Notes: generated from the letters alone by a model not told the origin. A DNA stretch of 64,000 nt from an uncultured Lachnospiraceae bacterium (GCA_910578885.1 CAJTSH010000002.1:94034-158033), one strand, 5' to 3'; positions 1 through 9,656 are shown, counted from the first letter of the stretch. A program made the numbers and translations.

Positions 1-7
1 TTTTGAA

Positions 8-1267
8 ATGCGGACATTCTTACTGCTTTGGATTACACAAGCATTTTCCGGTCTTGGAAGCGCTATGACAAGCTATGCACTGGTCATTTGGTCCTATGCC
101 CGGAGCGGTTCGGCATTAACGACGGCACTGCTGATGGTCTGCTCTTATGCGCCTTATGTGGTATTTTCCGTCTTTGCGGGGGCATTGAGTGACCGGTGGG
201 ATAAAAAGAAGACGATGTTGGTCTGTGATGCTGCTGCGGCGGCAACTACGGTCGCGATCGTACTGTTGCTGCATTACGACATGCTTCAGATTTGGCATCT
301 CTATTTTGTCAATGCCATAAATGGTCTGATGAATACTGTACAGCAGCCGGCGTCGGAAGTGGCGGTGACACGTATTCTTCCAAAGAAATATTATCAGAAG
401 GTCGGCGGTATGCGTTATCTTTCCAATGCAGTAAATTCCATTTTGACGCCAATACTTGCAACGGCTGTTTTAGGACTTGCTGGAATTGGGGCGGTGATTA
501 CGTTTGATTTGGTCAGCTTTGCAGCTGCTTTTACCGTTCTGTTGTTTGGGATACAGATACCGCAGGGCAGGCAGCAGGTGAAGGAAGAGAAGCTGTTGAA
601 ATCTGTAAAGCAGGGAATTAGCTGGCTGAGAAAAGAACGGGGCATTTTTGATCTCATTCTTTTTCTTGCTTCGATCAATTTGGTGGCGTCTGTCTATCAG
701 GCGGCATTACCGGCAATGCTTTTATCGAGGGAAGGCGGAAGCGAAAAAGTGCTTGGCATGGTAAATGCGGTAATCGGGGCAGCAACCTTGTTGGGAAGTC
801 TTTTGGCGACGCTGGTGAGGGAATCAAAAAGCAGAGTGCGGGCAATCTGCAACTGCCTTCTGTTTTCCATGAGCTTTGAGAATTTTATGCTGGCATTGGG
901 ACGGACGCCGTTCCTATGGTGTGTCGGCGGATTCCTCGGATGGATATTGATTCCGCTTATGAATACTAATCTGGATGCTATTATGAGACTGCGGATACCG
1001 GAGCATATGCAGGGGAGGATTTATGCGGTGCGGAATTCGTTTCAGTTTTTTACGATACCGGTAGGTTATTTCTTAGGAGGGCTGCTAGTCGATGAAATAT
1101 TTGAGCCGGTTATGGCGGTGCAGGGAGCAGGAAGTATTCTGGTGCGTTTGTTTGGCGCAGGGAAAGGATCGGGAGCCGCATTTCTTTTCTTTGTAATTGC
1201 ATTTGCCGGAATTGTGGTCTGCCTGTATTTCAGGCGTGATAAACATATTTGGGAACTGGAAAAATAA
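8..1267 (+). CDS. MFS efflux transporter (possibly 5'-partial)
   Basis: This is a 419-residue hydrophobic protein of the major facilitator superfamily, MFS_3/EntS-like exporter type. The first helix (FLLLWITQAFSGLGSAM) and the cytoplasmic loop GALSDRWDKKK after helix 2 are the typical family signatures, and about twelve membrane segments can be picked out. Such proteins export drugs or siderophore-like compounds by proton antiport; the substrate here is unknown. The reading frame stays open to the left edge of the window, so the true start may lie a few codons upstream of the ATG used. A strong hairpin separates it from the arabinose genes, so it need not belong to that operon. Confidence 0.85.
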   Translation: MRTFLLLWITQAFSGLGSAMTSYALVIWSYARSGSALTTALLMVCSYAPYVVFSVFAGALSDRWDKKKTMLVCDAAAAATTVAIVLLLHYDMLQIWHLYFVNAINGLMNTVQQPASEVAVTRILPKKYYQKVGGMRYLSNAVNSILTPILATAVLGLAGIGAVITFDLVSFAAAFTVLLFGIQIPQGRQQVKEEKLLKSVKQGISWLRKERGIFDLILFLASINLVASVYQAALPAMLLSREGGSEKVLGMVNAVIGAATLLGSLLATLVRESKSRVRAICNCLLFSMSFENFMLALGRTPFLWCVGGFLGWILIPLMNTNLDAIMRLRIPEHMQGRIYAVRNSFQFFTIPVGYFLGGLLVDEIFEPVMAVQGAGSILVRLFGAGKGSGAAFLFFVIAFAGIVVCLYFRRDKHIWELEK

Positions 1268-1275
1268 TTTTCGTT

Positions 1276-1320
1276 TTTTCTCATACAGGAACTGTCCTGT
1301 ATGAGAAAAGCCCTTAGGGC
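1276..1320 (+). promoter_or_regulatory. Two leader hairpins ahead of the arabinofuranosidase gene
   Basis: A 15-bp perfect stem (arms 1276-1290 and 1295-1309, loop ACTG) is followed at once by a small GCCC-TTA-GGGC hairpin at 1310-1320. The T-run lies on the 5' side of the stem, so this is not a textbook terminator for the plus strand. It may end MFS transcription or act in the leader of the downstream operon. The ribosome site GGAGGTG for 1342 follows. Confidence 0.5.
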
Positions 1321-1341
1321 AGAATTTGACGGAGGTGTCAT

Positions 1342-2850
1342 ATGAAGAAAGCACAGGTCATTATTGACAAAGAGTTTCTTGTAGGTGATATTGATAAACG
1401 GCTGTACGGGTCGTTCATTGAACATCTTGGGAGAGCGGTATATGAAGGGATTTATCAGCCGGACAGCCCGTTTGCAGACGAGCAGGGATTCCGAAAAGAT
1501 ACGCTGGAGCTTGTCAGGAGTCTGCGGGTTCCGATTATCCGTTATCCGGGAGGCAATTTTGTGTCCGGTTTCTGTTGGGAAGACAGCGTCGGACCGAAGG
1601 AAAAACGCCCGGCAAGGGTTGAGCCTGCCTGGCAGGTGGTAGAGACGAACCAGTTTGGACTGAATGAATTTGCGGATTGGTGCAAGAAGGCGGACACGGA
1701 GGTGATGATGGCGGTAAATCTGGGAACCAGAGGCATAGAAGATGCGAAAAATTTGGTGGAATACTGCAATTTCACAGGCGGCACGAAGTATAGTGATCTG
1801 AGAAAATTGCATGGATATGAAGAGCCGCATAAGATTCGGACATGGTGTCTTGGAAATGAAATGGACGGACCTTGGCAGATTGGGCATAAAACGGCGGAGG
1901 AATATGCGAGATTAGCGAATGAGGCCGGTAAAGTCATGAAATGGATGGATTCAGATATTGAGCTTGTCGCATGCGGAAGCTCCGGTTCACACATGCCGAC
2001 CTTCGGCTCGTGGGAAGCGACGGTTCTTGACGAGTGCTATGATACGGTGGATTACATTTCCATGCATCAGTATTACGGCAAACGGGATGGGGATTCGGCG
2101 AATTTTCTGGCGTGCAATGTAGATTTGGATGAATTTATTACCAATGTGGCGGCAATCTGCGACTATGTAAAAGGGAAAAAACATGGAAAGAAAGACATTC
2201 AGATTTCCTTGGATGAGTGGAATGTCTGGTATCATTCAAACGAAGCGGATAAGAAGATAGAGAAATGGGTTCAGGCGCCGCATCAGATTGAGGATGTCTA
2301 TAACTTTGAGGACGCCCTGCTGGTCGGAAGCATGCTGATTACAATGCTGCGGCATGCTGACAGGGTGAAAATCGGCTGTATGGCACAGCTTGTCAATGTC
2401 ATTGCGCCCATAATGACGTCCGATACGGGAGCGTGGAAACAGACGATCTATTACCCTTATTTCTATTGTTCGCTGTATGGACAAGGAACCGTGTTGAATA
2501 CAATCGTGAAGGCTCCTGTGTATGAAGCAAGGGAGCATGGGGTGACGCCGTATCTTGATTGTGTGGCAGTGACGAATGAAGAGGCGGAAGAGTTCGTCAT
2601 TTTCGCAGTCAATAAGGATTTGGAAGAGGATATGGAAGTGACGCTGGATTTGCGGCAGTATGCCGGGTATCGGATTGCGGAGCATATCGTTCTTCATGAT
2701 GAGGATTTGAATGCAATAAATACAGAGGAGAATCCTGACAGGGTAAGCCCTCGGAAGGACGGGCAATCTTCCGTCTCGGATGGGATTCTTACAGCTATTA
2801 TGAAAAGTAAAAGTTGGAATATGATTCGCTTGAAGAAAGGAGAGCAATAA
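1342..2850 (+). CDS. abfA: alpha-L-arabinofuranosidase, GH51
   Basis: This 502-residue enzyme of glycoside hydrolase family 51 releases L-arabinose from arabinan or arabinoxylan oligosaccharides. The clan GH-A catalytic pair is visible: the acid/base Glu173 in LGNEMDGPWQ and the nucleophile Glu292 in LDEWNVWY. The N-terminal YGSFIEHLGRAVYEGIY block is the usual family start. There is no signal peptide, so it acts in the cytoplasm on imported oligosaccharides. GGAGGTG precedes the ATG. It is the first gene of a run with the isomerase (1-nt gap), kinase and epimerase genes, which makes arabinose catabolism the clear context. Full length. Confidence 0.95.
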   Translation: MKKAQVIIDKEFLVGDIDKRLYGSFIEHLGRAVYEGIYQPDSPFADEQGFRKDTLELVRSLRVPIIRYPGGNFVSGFCWEDSVGPKEKRPARVEPAWQVVETNQFGLNEFADWCKKADTEVMMAVNLGTRGIEDAKNLVEYCNFTGGTKYSDLRKLHGYEEPHKIRTWCLGNEMDGPWQIGHKTAEEYARLANEAGKVMKWMDSDIELVACGSSGSHMPTFGSWEATVLDECYDTVDYISMHQYYGKRDGDSANFLACNVDLDEFITNVAAICDYVKGKKHGKKDIQISLDEWNVWYHSNEADKKIEKWVQAPHQIEDVYNFEDALLVGSMLITMLRHADRVKIGCMAQLVNVIAPIMTSDTGAWKQTIYYPYFYCSLYGQGTVLNTIVKAPVYEAREHGVTPYLDCVAVTNEEAEEFVIFAVNKDLEEDMEVTLDLRQYAGYRIAEHIVLHDEDLNAINTEENPDRVSPRKDGQSSVSDGILTAIMKSKSWNMIRLKKGEQ

Positions 2851-2851
2851 G

Positions 2852-4336
2852 ATGGAAAATGTACCTCAAATTAAAATCGGAATTGTAGCGGTCAGCAGAG
2901 ACTGCTTCCCGGAGAGTTTATCGGTAAACCGCAGAAAAGCCTTAGTGGAGGCATATCAGAAAAAATATGGAGCAGAAGATATTTACGAGTGTCCGGTCTG
3001 TATCGTGGAGAGTGAAATCCATATGTTACAGGCGCTTGAGGATATTAAGGCGGCAGGATGTAATGCGCTCTGTGTATATCTCGGAAATTTCGGACCGGAG
3101 ATATCGGAGACATTGCTGGCAAAATATTTTAACGGACCCAAAATGTTTATTGCGGCAGCGGAGGAGACGCAGAATGATTTGATTCAGGGGCGCGGAGACG
3201 CATACTGCGGAATGCTCAATGCCAGTTATAATTTAAAACTGCGCAATGTCGGCGCATATATACCGGAATATCCGGTCGGCGACGCAGAGGACTGCGCAGA
3301 TATGATTCATGAATTTCTTCCGGTTGCGAGGGCTGTTGTGGGATTATCGGAACTGAAGATTATTTCCTTTGGTCCAAGACCGTTAAATTTCCTAGCGTGC
3401 AACGCGCCGATTAAGCAGTTGTATAATCTTGGTGTGGAGATTGAGGAAAATTCAGAGCTGGATTTATTTGAGGCATTCAACAAGCATGAGGGAGATGCGC
3501 GCATCGGGGAGCTTGTTGCCGATATGGAGAAGGAGCTTGGAGCCGGAAATAAAAAGCCGGAGGTTCTTGCGAAGCTTGCACAGTATGAACTTACTCTCTT
3601 GGATTGGATAGAAGCGCACAGAGGAAGCCGCAAGTATGTAGCGATTGCCGGGAAATGCTGGCCGGCATTCCAGACGCAGTTTGGCTTTGTCCCTTGTTAT
3701 ATCAACAGCAGGCTTACGGGAAGAGGAATTCCGGTATCCTGCGAAGTAGATATCTACGGCGTGCTAAGCGAATTTATCGGAACCTGTGTCAGTGAAGATG
3801 CGGTTACGCTTTTGGATATTAACAACTCCGTTCCAAAGGATATGTACAAGGAAGCAATTGAAGGCAAATTTGATTATAAGCATACGGATACATTTATGGG
3901 ATTTCATTGCGGAAATACATGCAGCACAAAGCTTCGCAGCCATGAGATGAAATATCAGATGATTATGGCGAGAAGCCTCCCGATTGAAGTTACGAACGGG
4001 ACGCTCGAGGGAGATATCATTCCGGGCAGCATCACATTTTACCGTCTGCAGTCTACCGCAGATAATAAGCTGCGGGCATACATTGCGCAGGGTGAGGTTC
4101 TTCCGGTTGCAACAAAGTCATTTGGCGGAATCGGAGTGTTTGCAATTAAGGAGATGGGGCGTTTCTACCGCCATGTCCTGATTGAAAAGAATTATCCGCA
4201 TCATGGGGCGGTTGCGTTCGGTCATCATGGAAAAGCGCTCTATGAGGTGTTTAAGTATATAGGCGTTCCGGTCATGGATATCAATTACAATCAGCCGGCA
4301 AGTCTCCCGTACACTACGGAAAACCCGTTTCAATAG
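2852..4336 (+). CDS. L-fucose/L-arabinose isomerase-family protein, probable arabinose isomerase
   Basis: This 494-residue protein is related to the L-fucose isomerase fold rather than classical AraA. Likely metal ligands by comparison with FucI are the Glu in PVSCEVDIYG (about residue 298), the Asp in LLDINNSV (about 322) and the His in VAFGHHGKAL (about 457). It starts 1 nt after the arabinofuranosidase stop and sits ahead of an FGGY kinase and L-ribulose-5-phosphate epimerase. The inferred reaction is therefore L-arabinose to L-ribulose, replacing the absent canonical AraA. Fucose or another aldose remains possible as substrate. Full length by comparison with the family. Confidence 0.8.
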   Translation: MENVPQIKIGIVAVSRDCFPESLSVNRRKALVEAYQKKYGAEDIYECPVCIVESEIHMLQALEDIKAAGCNALCVYLGNFGPEISETLLAKYFNGPKMFIAAAEETQNDLIQGRGDAYCGMLNASYNLKLRNVGAYIPEYPVGDAEDCADMIHEFLPVARAVVGLSELKIISFGPRPLNFLACNAPIKQLYNLGVEIEENSELDLFEAFNKHEGDARIGELVADMEKELGAGNKKPEVLAKLAQYELTLLDWIEAHRGSRKYVAIAGKCWPAFQTQFGFVPCYINSRLTGRGIPVSCEVDIYGVLSEFIGTCVSEDAVTLLDINNSVPKDMYKEAIEGKFDYKHTDTFMGFHCGNTCSTKLRSHEMKYQMIMARSLPIEVTNGTLEGDIIPGSITFYRLQSTADNKLRAYIAQGEVLPVATKSFGGIGVFAIKEMGRFYRHVLIEKNYPHHGAVAFGHHGKALYEVFKYIGVPVMDINYNQPASLPYTTENPFQ

Positions 4337-4354
4337 GGAGTAAAGAGGAGAGAC

Positions 4355-4390
4355 AGAGTGTATTATTTCATATAATATACTCTTCTTTTC
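4355..4390 (+). terminator. Intercistronic terminator-like hairpin
   Basis: A 12-bp stem with one G-U pair (arms 4355-4366 and 4372-4383, 5-nt loop) is followed by the T-rich stretch TCTTTTC. It lies between isomerase and kinase genes of the same operon. It may therefore attenuate transcription or protect the upstream message rather than fully terminate. AT-rich stem, so strength is uncertain. Confidence 0.5.
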
Positions 4391-4438
4391 TATATCCATA
4401 AAGTCATCTTTGGTAGAATAGGAATCGGAGGTTTGAAA

Positions 4439-6046
4439 ATGGAGCATAAGAAAGAAATCATTTCCGAGGGAAAAGCAATTCTTGGAATAGAACTCGGTTC
4501 GACAAGAATAAAAGCAGTGCTGATAGATGAGGAATACCAGACGATTGCGTCAGGTTCCCATGAATGGGAGAATCAATTAGTGGATGGAATCTGGTCCTAT
4601 AGCCTGAAGGCAGTCTGGTCGGGACTGCAGGATTGCTACGCCTCGCTTCTTAATGATGTTGATAACAAATACGGTATACAGATAGAAAAGGTAGCGGCGA
4701 TAGGAATTTCCGGGATGATGCATGGTTACATGGCGTTTGACAAAGATGAAAATCTGTTGGTGCCATTTCGGACATGGCGGAATACCATTACGGAGGAAGC
4801 TGCGGCGGAATTGACGGGCGTGTTTGGCTTTAATATACCTCAGAGATGGAGCATTGCGCATCTATATCAGGCGATTTTAAATGAGGAACCGCATGTGCGG
4901 GACATTGATTACATGACGACGCTGGCAGGTTATATCCACTGGAAACTTACGGGTAAAAGGGCGGTCGGTATCGGCGAGGCGTCCGGAATGTTTCCGATTG
5001 ATTCTAAAACCAAGACGTATCATGCACAGATGATGGATAAGTTCCACGAACTGGATAAGGTGAAAAAATATAACTGGAGCTTAGACCAGATTTTACCGGA
5101 AGTGTTACTGGCGGGGCAGCAGGGAGGAATTTTGACAGAAGAAGGCGCAAAGCTGTTAGATGTAAGCGGGAACTTAAAAGGAAATATACCGCTTGCACCG
5201 CCGGAAGGGGATGCGGGAACGGGAATGACGGCAACGAATTCCGTAGCGGCCAGAACCGGAAATGTTTCTGCGGGAACGTCGGTATTTGCGATGGTGGTGT
5301 TAGAGCATGAACTGAAAAAGGTTCATGAAGAGTTAGATATGGTGACCACTCCTGTGGGAGACGCCGTTGCAATGGTACATGGCAATAATTGCACTTCCGA
5401 TTTAAATGCTTGGGTCGGCTTGTTCCGGGAATTTGCAGAATTGCTTGGATGCGATGCTGACATAGACGAAATCTACGGCAGGCTTTATACGAATGCGCTA
5501 AACGGCGATAAAGCCGGCGGGGGACTTTTAGCGTTCAACTGCTACTCAGGAGAGCCTGTCATTGGTCTAAGTGAGGGAATCCCGCTGTTTATGCGCAAGC
5601 CGGATGCAAGGATGAATCTGGCGGATTTTATCAGAACCCATTTGTATTCCTCGCTTGCGGTATTAAAAATCGGATGTGACATTTTGTTTAAGGAAGAAAA
5701 AGCAGAGGTGGATACGATATATGGTCATGGCGGATTGTTTAAGACCAAGGGCGTAGGGCAGAGCATTTTGGCAGATGCGTTAAATGTACCTGTGGCGGTC
5801 ATGGAAACGGCTGGAGAGGGCGGCCCGTGGGGGATGGCTGTTCTTGCAGCGTTTTTGGTGCGGAAGAACGAAAATGAGACGTTGGCAGAATTTTTGGAGC
5901 GAAAGGTATTTTTAGGCAATCAGGGAAAAATTGTGGAGCCGGACACTGAGAACGTAAAAGGATTCGATGAGTATATAGAGAGATACCATAAGGCGATTGA
6001 GGTGGAGCGGCTGGCGGCAGAAAAAATGAAGGGATGCTTATGTTAG
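4439..6046 (+). CDS. FGGY-family carbohydrate kinase, probable L-ribulokinase
   Basis: This FGGY kinase of about 535 residues phosphorylates a ketopentose. The N-terminal phosphate-binding block LGIELGSTRIKAVLID, the substrate loop ISGMMHGYM and the C-terminal ATP-site segment ETAGEGGPWGMAVLAA identify the family. It resembles xylulokinases more than classical AraB. Its 7-nt overlap with the L-ribulose-5-phosphate epimerase gene and position in the arabinose run point to L-ribulose as substrate. The ATG at 4439 is preferred because GGAGG lies 7 nt upstream; a TTG two codons earlier would sit against the ribosome site. Confidence 0.85.
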   Translation: MEHKKEIISEGKAILGIELGSTRIKAVLIDEEYQTIASGSHEWENQLVDGIWSYSLKAVWSGLQDCYASLLNDVDNKYGIQIEKVAAIGISGMMHGYMAFDKDENLLVPFRTWRNTITEEAAAELTGVFGFNIPQRWSIAHLYQAILNEEPHVRDIDYMTTLAGYIHWKLTGKRAVGIGEASGMFPIDSKTKTYHAQMMDKFHELDKVKKYNWSLDQILPEVLLAGQQGGILTEEGAKLLDVSGNLKGNIPLAPPEGDAGTGMTATNSVAARTGNVSAGTSVFAMVVLEHELKKVHEELDMVTTPVGDAVAMVHGNNCTSDLNAWVGLFREFAELLGCDADIDEIYGRLYTNALNGDKAGGGLLAFNCYSGEPVIGLSEGIPLFMRKPDARMNLADFIRTHLYSSLAVLKIGCDILFKEEKAEVDTIYGHGGLFKTKGVGQSILADALNVPVAVMETAGEGGPWGMAVLAAFLVRKNENETLAEFLERKVFLGNQGKIVEPDTENVKGFDEYIERYHKAIEVERLAAEKMKGCLC

Positions 6047-6738
6047 AGGAATTAAAGAGAAAGGTATACGAGGCAAATATGGAGCTGCCCAGACGGGGGC
6101 TTGTGCTTTTGACTTGGGGAAATGTCAGCGGGATTGACCGTGAGACGGGCTGTTTTGTCATAAAACCAAGCGGCGTAGATTATGAGAGGCTGACGCCTGA
6201 AGATATGGTAGTCATGGACTTAAAGGGCAATAAGGTAGAAGGAAGGCTGAAACCTTCCTCAGATACGCTGACACATTTGGAAATTTACAAAAGGTATGAG
6301 CAGATCGGCGGCATTACGCACACGCATTCAACAGAAGCGGTTGCATGGGCGCAGGCGGGAAGAGATATTCCCTTATACGGAACGACACATGCCGACTATA
6401 TGTTCGGAGACATTCCATGTACGAGAAATCTGACGACGGAAGAGATTGAAGAGGCGTATGAGGCGAATACCGGAAAAGTAATCGTAGAGACGCTTGCGGA
6501 GAGGGGGATCAATCCGGTCTATACACCGGCAATCTTGTGTAAAAATCATGGTCCGTTCACATTTGGCAAGGACGCAATGGAATCCGTACATCATGCGGTC
6601 ATTTTGGAGGAAATTGCAAAAATGGCAAGGTATACGGAAGCATTAAATGCAAACTGCGGGCATGCGCCGGATAACATAAAAGAGAAGCATTTCTATCGCA
6701 AGCATGGTGAGAATGCGTATTATGGGCAGCAGGGGTAA
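6040..6738 (+). CDS. araD: L-ribulose-5-phosphate 4-epimerase
   Basis: This class II aldolase/epimerase of about 232 residues converts L-ribulose-5-phosphate to D-xylulose-5-phosphate, feeding arabinose carbon into the pentose phosphate pathway. Zinc ligands are visible as the HTHS pair and the later conserved His in CKNHGPFTFG. The TWGNVSGID and KPSGVDYE blocks form the phosphate site. The ATG at 6040 has GAAGGG 6 nt upstream and is preferred over the ATG at 6034. The gene overlaps the end of the kinase gene, implying coupled translation. Confidence 0.95.
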   Translation: MLEELKRKVYEANMELPRRGLVLLTWGNVSGIDRETGCFVIKPSGVDYERLTPEDMVVMDLKGNKVEGRLKPSSDTLTHLEIYKRYEQIGGITHTHSTEAVAWAQAGRDIPLYGTTHADYMFGDIPCTRNLTTEEIEEAYEANTGKVIVETLAERGINPVYTPAILCKNHGPFTFGKDAMESVHHAVILEEIAKMARYTEALNANCGHAPDNIKEKHFYRKHGENAYYGQQG

Positions 6739-6748
6739 AGCAAAGAAA

Positions 6749-9568
6749 ATGGAAAATATTAAGAAGAAAACACATTGGAAAAAATTCATACAGAGAGGAT
6801 TGGCTTTGCTGCAGATCATAGTATGTTGTGCTGTACTTTTTACCATGCCGGTCTGTGCAAAGGAGACGCGTACTGTAAGAGTGGCATTTTTCCCGATGGA
6901 AATTTTTCATGACTATTCGGAGACTGATGGTTATGGCGGCATGGATGTGGCTTATCTTGAGGAGCTTTGCGGCTATACCGGTTGGAAGATTGAGTATGTG
7001 GATTGCAGCAGTTGGGACGATGCCATTGAAAAGCTTAAGGCAAAAGAAGTAGATTTGGTGGGATCTGCGCAGTATTCGAAGGAGCGTGCCGAAACTTTTG
7101 AGTATGCAGCTCTATCCAGTGGATACACTTTCGGCTGCCTGTTTGTGGAGAAGGGCAGCGGTCTGGCATATGAAGATTTTGACAGTATGAAAGATATGAG
7201 GTTTGGCGTTGTTGAGACCTATATTCGGAAGGGGGATTTTTTAGAGTATTTGGATCGAAACGGAATCGCAGACCCGCAGGTTCAGGAATATGGCACAACG
7301 CAGGAACTGAAGGAGGCGCTTGCAGCAGGAGAAATTGATGTAGCGGTCCATACCTTGATGGAAGTGAGTGAAGAGCAAAGTCTGGTGGGAAAGTTTGCCT
7401 ACGCGCCCTACTATTATATAACATGGAAGGGCAATGAGGTTCTGTTAGACGAGCTGAATATGGGCATTGAAAATTTAAAGATAGATAAGCCAACGCTGGA
7501 GCAGGAGCTTATTACCGAGTATTATGGAGAACGCTGGGAGAATTTTGCAGCCGAAGAGCTGCGTCTTATCAATCGGGGCGACACGGTAAGGATTGGATTT
7601 TATAAAGATACAAAGCCTCTGGCATATATTAATAATGAGGGGGAATACGATGGAATCTATATCCAGATTTTGAAGATTGTTTCAGAGAGAAGCGGAATTA
7701 TAATGGAATTTTGTCCCTTAGACCGGAGTGAGTATTGGAAGGATCTGCTTATGAAGGGGGAGATTGATTTCTATGTGGGCGCGAATGACATGAAATTTGC
7801 ACAAGATGAAAATATCGTGCGTACAAATGCCTTTATGTCATATGATGCGGTTATTGTTGCCAGGAAAGACTATGCGTTTTCCGATGAGGAAGTAACGATG
7901 GTACTGACGAAAGGACGCACTTATTGGGCAGACTTGATAGAGATGGAGACGCAGTTGATCTACTGTGACGGTGCAAAGGACTGTCTGCAGGCCTTGGAGA
8001 GAGGCAGGGCGGATATTACGCTGCTGAACACGATAGAGTATAATTATCAGTCTAAAAATGAGAGATTCTCCGACTTGATTGAGTGGGAAAATTACCGTTA
8101 TCAGTCGGGAACAACTCTGGCAGCCAACAAGGAGGCAGATCCTGCACTGCTTGGCGTTATGAATAAGGCGCTGAGAATGGTGTCGGAGGCAGAGAAGGCG
8201 GATATTATCAATCAATATATGAATATTCCTTATGACAGCTATGGAGTGTGGGATTATCTGTACCAGACCAAAGATGTGCTTGTTATTTCCGGCATTATAT
8301 TGGTATTGATAATGATCTTTGTATATGTTATTTTACATATTCGGAAAAGATCTTATCTTCTGCTTGAAAAGAAGAACGGGGAGCTGCAGACTGCAATACA
8401 GGAGGCAGAGAGAGCGAATCAGGCAAAGACAGAATTCTTATCTCACATGTCTCATGATATACGTACGCCCATAAACGGAATTATGGGGATGCTGAATATT
8501 GCGGAAAAGAATCCGAAGGATTTGGAAAGGCAGGTTGACTGCAGGGAGAAAATTAAGAAATCCGCAGAACATCTGCTGTCGCTGCTCAATGATGTTCTGG
8601 ATATCAGTAAGCTGGAAAACGGAAATGTGGAATTTGCCAATGAGGTTTTTGATTTAAAAGAATTGTTGTATAACTGTACGATGATTTTGGGCGGGCAGGC
8701 GGAAGTGCAGAATGTGAAACTGATAACGGATTTTGAGGAGTCAGGAAATTTACCGCATAAATATTTTATGGGAAGCTCTCTTTACATAGGACAGATTTTG
8801 ATCAATATAGCAGGCAATGCCGTAAAATATAATAAACCTATGGGCAGCGTCCGCATTAATTGTTATGAGATTTCCGCTGAGAATGGGATTGCGCAGATCT
8901 GCTTTGAGATTTCCGATACTGGCATTGGTATGGATAAGGAATATTTGAAGCACATTTTTGATCCGTTTACTCAGGAGAAAAGCGGCGCAAGGACGAATTA
9001 CCGGGGCAGCGGTCTTGGTATGACCATCACTAAAAAACTGGTAGACAAAATGGGCGGAACCATACAAATCGAAAGTGAGCCTGGTCAGGGCAGTGTATTC
9101 ACTGTAGTTCTGCCTCTGGAAATTTCCGATCCGCCAAAGAGTCAGGAAGAAGACGGGACAATGATCTTAGGGAAAGCTGCCGGAAAGCGGGTTCTGCTTG
9201 TAGAGGATAATGAACTGAACCAGGAGATTGCACAATTTATGCTGAAAGAAGAGGGAATGGAGGTCACCATTGCCGTCAATGGGCAGGAAGCAGTCAAGCG
9301 TTTTACGGAAGCGGAACCTTATACCTATCAGATTATCTTTATGGATGTAATGATGCCTGTCATGAACGGCTATGAGGCAACGAGAGCCATACGGAGCCTT
9401 GACAGACCGGATGCGGATAAGATTCCGATTATTGCTACGACTGCGAATACCTTTGCGGAGGATGTAGAGGCGGCTATGGAGGCGGGGATGAGTGAACACA
9501 TCGCAAAGCCGTTGGAACCGGAAGTAATAAAACGTGTGCTGGTCCGCTGGCTGGGAGAAGATAAATAA
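6749..9568 (+). CDS. Hybrid sensor histidine kinase/response regulator with two SBP_bac_3-like sensor modules
   Basis: This 939-residue EvgS/BvgS-like membrane sensor starts with a hydrophobic signal/anchor near residues 12-32. Two consecutive extracytoplasmic solute-binding modules follow (about 35-255 and 270-490; the first begins VRVAFFPMEIFHDY, the second VRIGFYKDTKPLAY). Next come a transmembrane helix (VLVISGIILVLIMIFVYVIL), a HisKA domain with phospho-acceptor His569 in SHDIRTP, an ATPase domain with DTGIGM and GSGLGM boxes, and a C-terminal receiver with Asp866 in FMDVMMP. It begins 10 nt after araD, so it may be co-transcribed and sense a sugar or amino acid. No output DNA-binding domain is present. 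Start chosen because upstream ATGs overlap araD. Confidence 0.9.
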   Translation: MENIKKKTHWKKFIQRGLALLQIIVCCAVLFTMPVCAKETRTVRVAFFPMEIFHDYSETDGYGGMDVAYLEELCGYTGWKIEYVDCSSWDDAIEKLKAKEVDLVGSAQYSKERAETFEYAALSSGYTFGCLFVEKGSGLAYEDFDSMKDMRFGVVETYIRKGDFLEYLDRNGIADPQVQEYGTTQELKEALAAGEIDVAVHTLMEVSEEQSLVGKFAYAPYYYITWKGNEVLLDELNMGIENLKIDKPTLEQELITEYYGERWENFAAEELRLINRGDTVRIGFYKDTKPLAYINNEGEYDGIYIQILKIVSERSGIIMEFCPLDRSEYWKDLLMKGEIDFYVGANDMKFAQDENIVRTNAFMSYDAVIVARKDYAFSDEEVTMVLTKGRTYWADLIEMETQLIYCDGAKDCLQALERGRADITLLNTIEYNYQSKNERFSDLIEWENYRYQSGTTLAANKEADPALLGVMNKALRMVSEAEKADIINQYMNIPYDSYGVWDYLYQTKDVLVISGIILVLIMIFVYVILHIRKRSYLLLEKKNGELQTAIQEAERANQAKTEFLSHMSHDIRTPINGIMGMLNIAEKNPKDLERQVDCREKIKKSAEHLLSLLNDVLDISKLENGNVEFANEVFDLKELLYNCTMILGGQAEVQNVKLITDFEESGNLPHKYFMGSSLYIGQILINIAGNAVKYNKPMGSVRINCYEISAENGIAQICFEISDTGIGMDKEYLKHIFDPFTQEKSGARTNYRGSGLGMTITKKLVDKMGGTIQIESEPGQGSVFTVVLPLEISDPPKSQEEDGTMILGKAAGKRVLLVEDNELNQEIAQFMLKEEGMEVTIAVNGQEAVKRFTEAEPYTYQIIFMDVMMPVMNGYEATRAIRSLDRPDADKIPIIATTANTFAEDVEAAMEAGMSEHIAKPLEPEVIKRVLVRWLGEDK

Positions 9569-9589
9569 AATTTGTATGATAACAAAAGG

Positions 9590-9609
9590 GCAGCGCCGTT
9601 TGGCGCTGC
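9590..9609 (+). terminator. Hairpin at convergent gene ends
   Basis: Perfect 8-bp GC-rich stem GCAGCGCC/GGCGCTGC with loop GTTT. It lies between the sensor kinase stop and the end of the minus-strand gene at 9657. No uninterrupted T-run follows directly, so it is a likely but not ideal transcription stop for both genes. Confidence 0.55.
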
Positions 9610-9656
9610 TCAGACTGTTTTCTGCGACAATTGAAAAGAGAGCCTGTTTGGAGGGG

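Noticed and set aside
1066..1887. A 273-codon minus-strand open frame opposite the MFS and GH51 genes
   Set aside because: It lies antisense to two clear genes, has no ribosome site and its translation has no recognisable motif.
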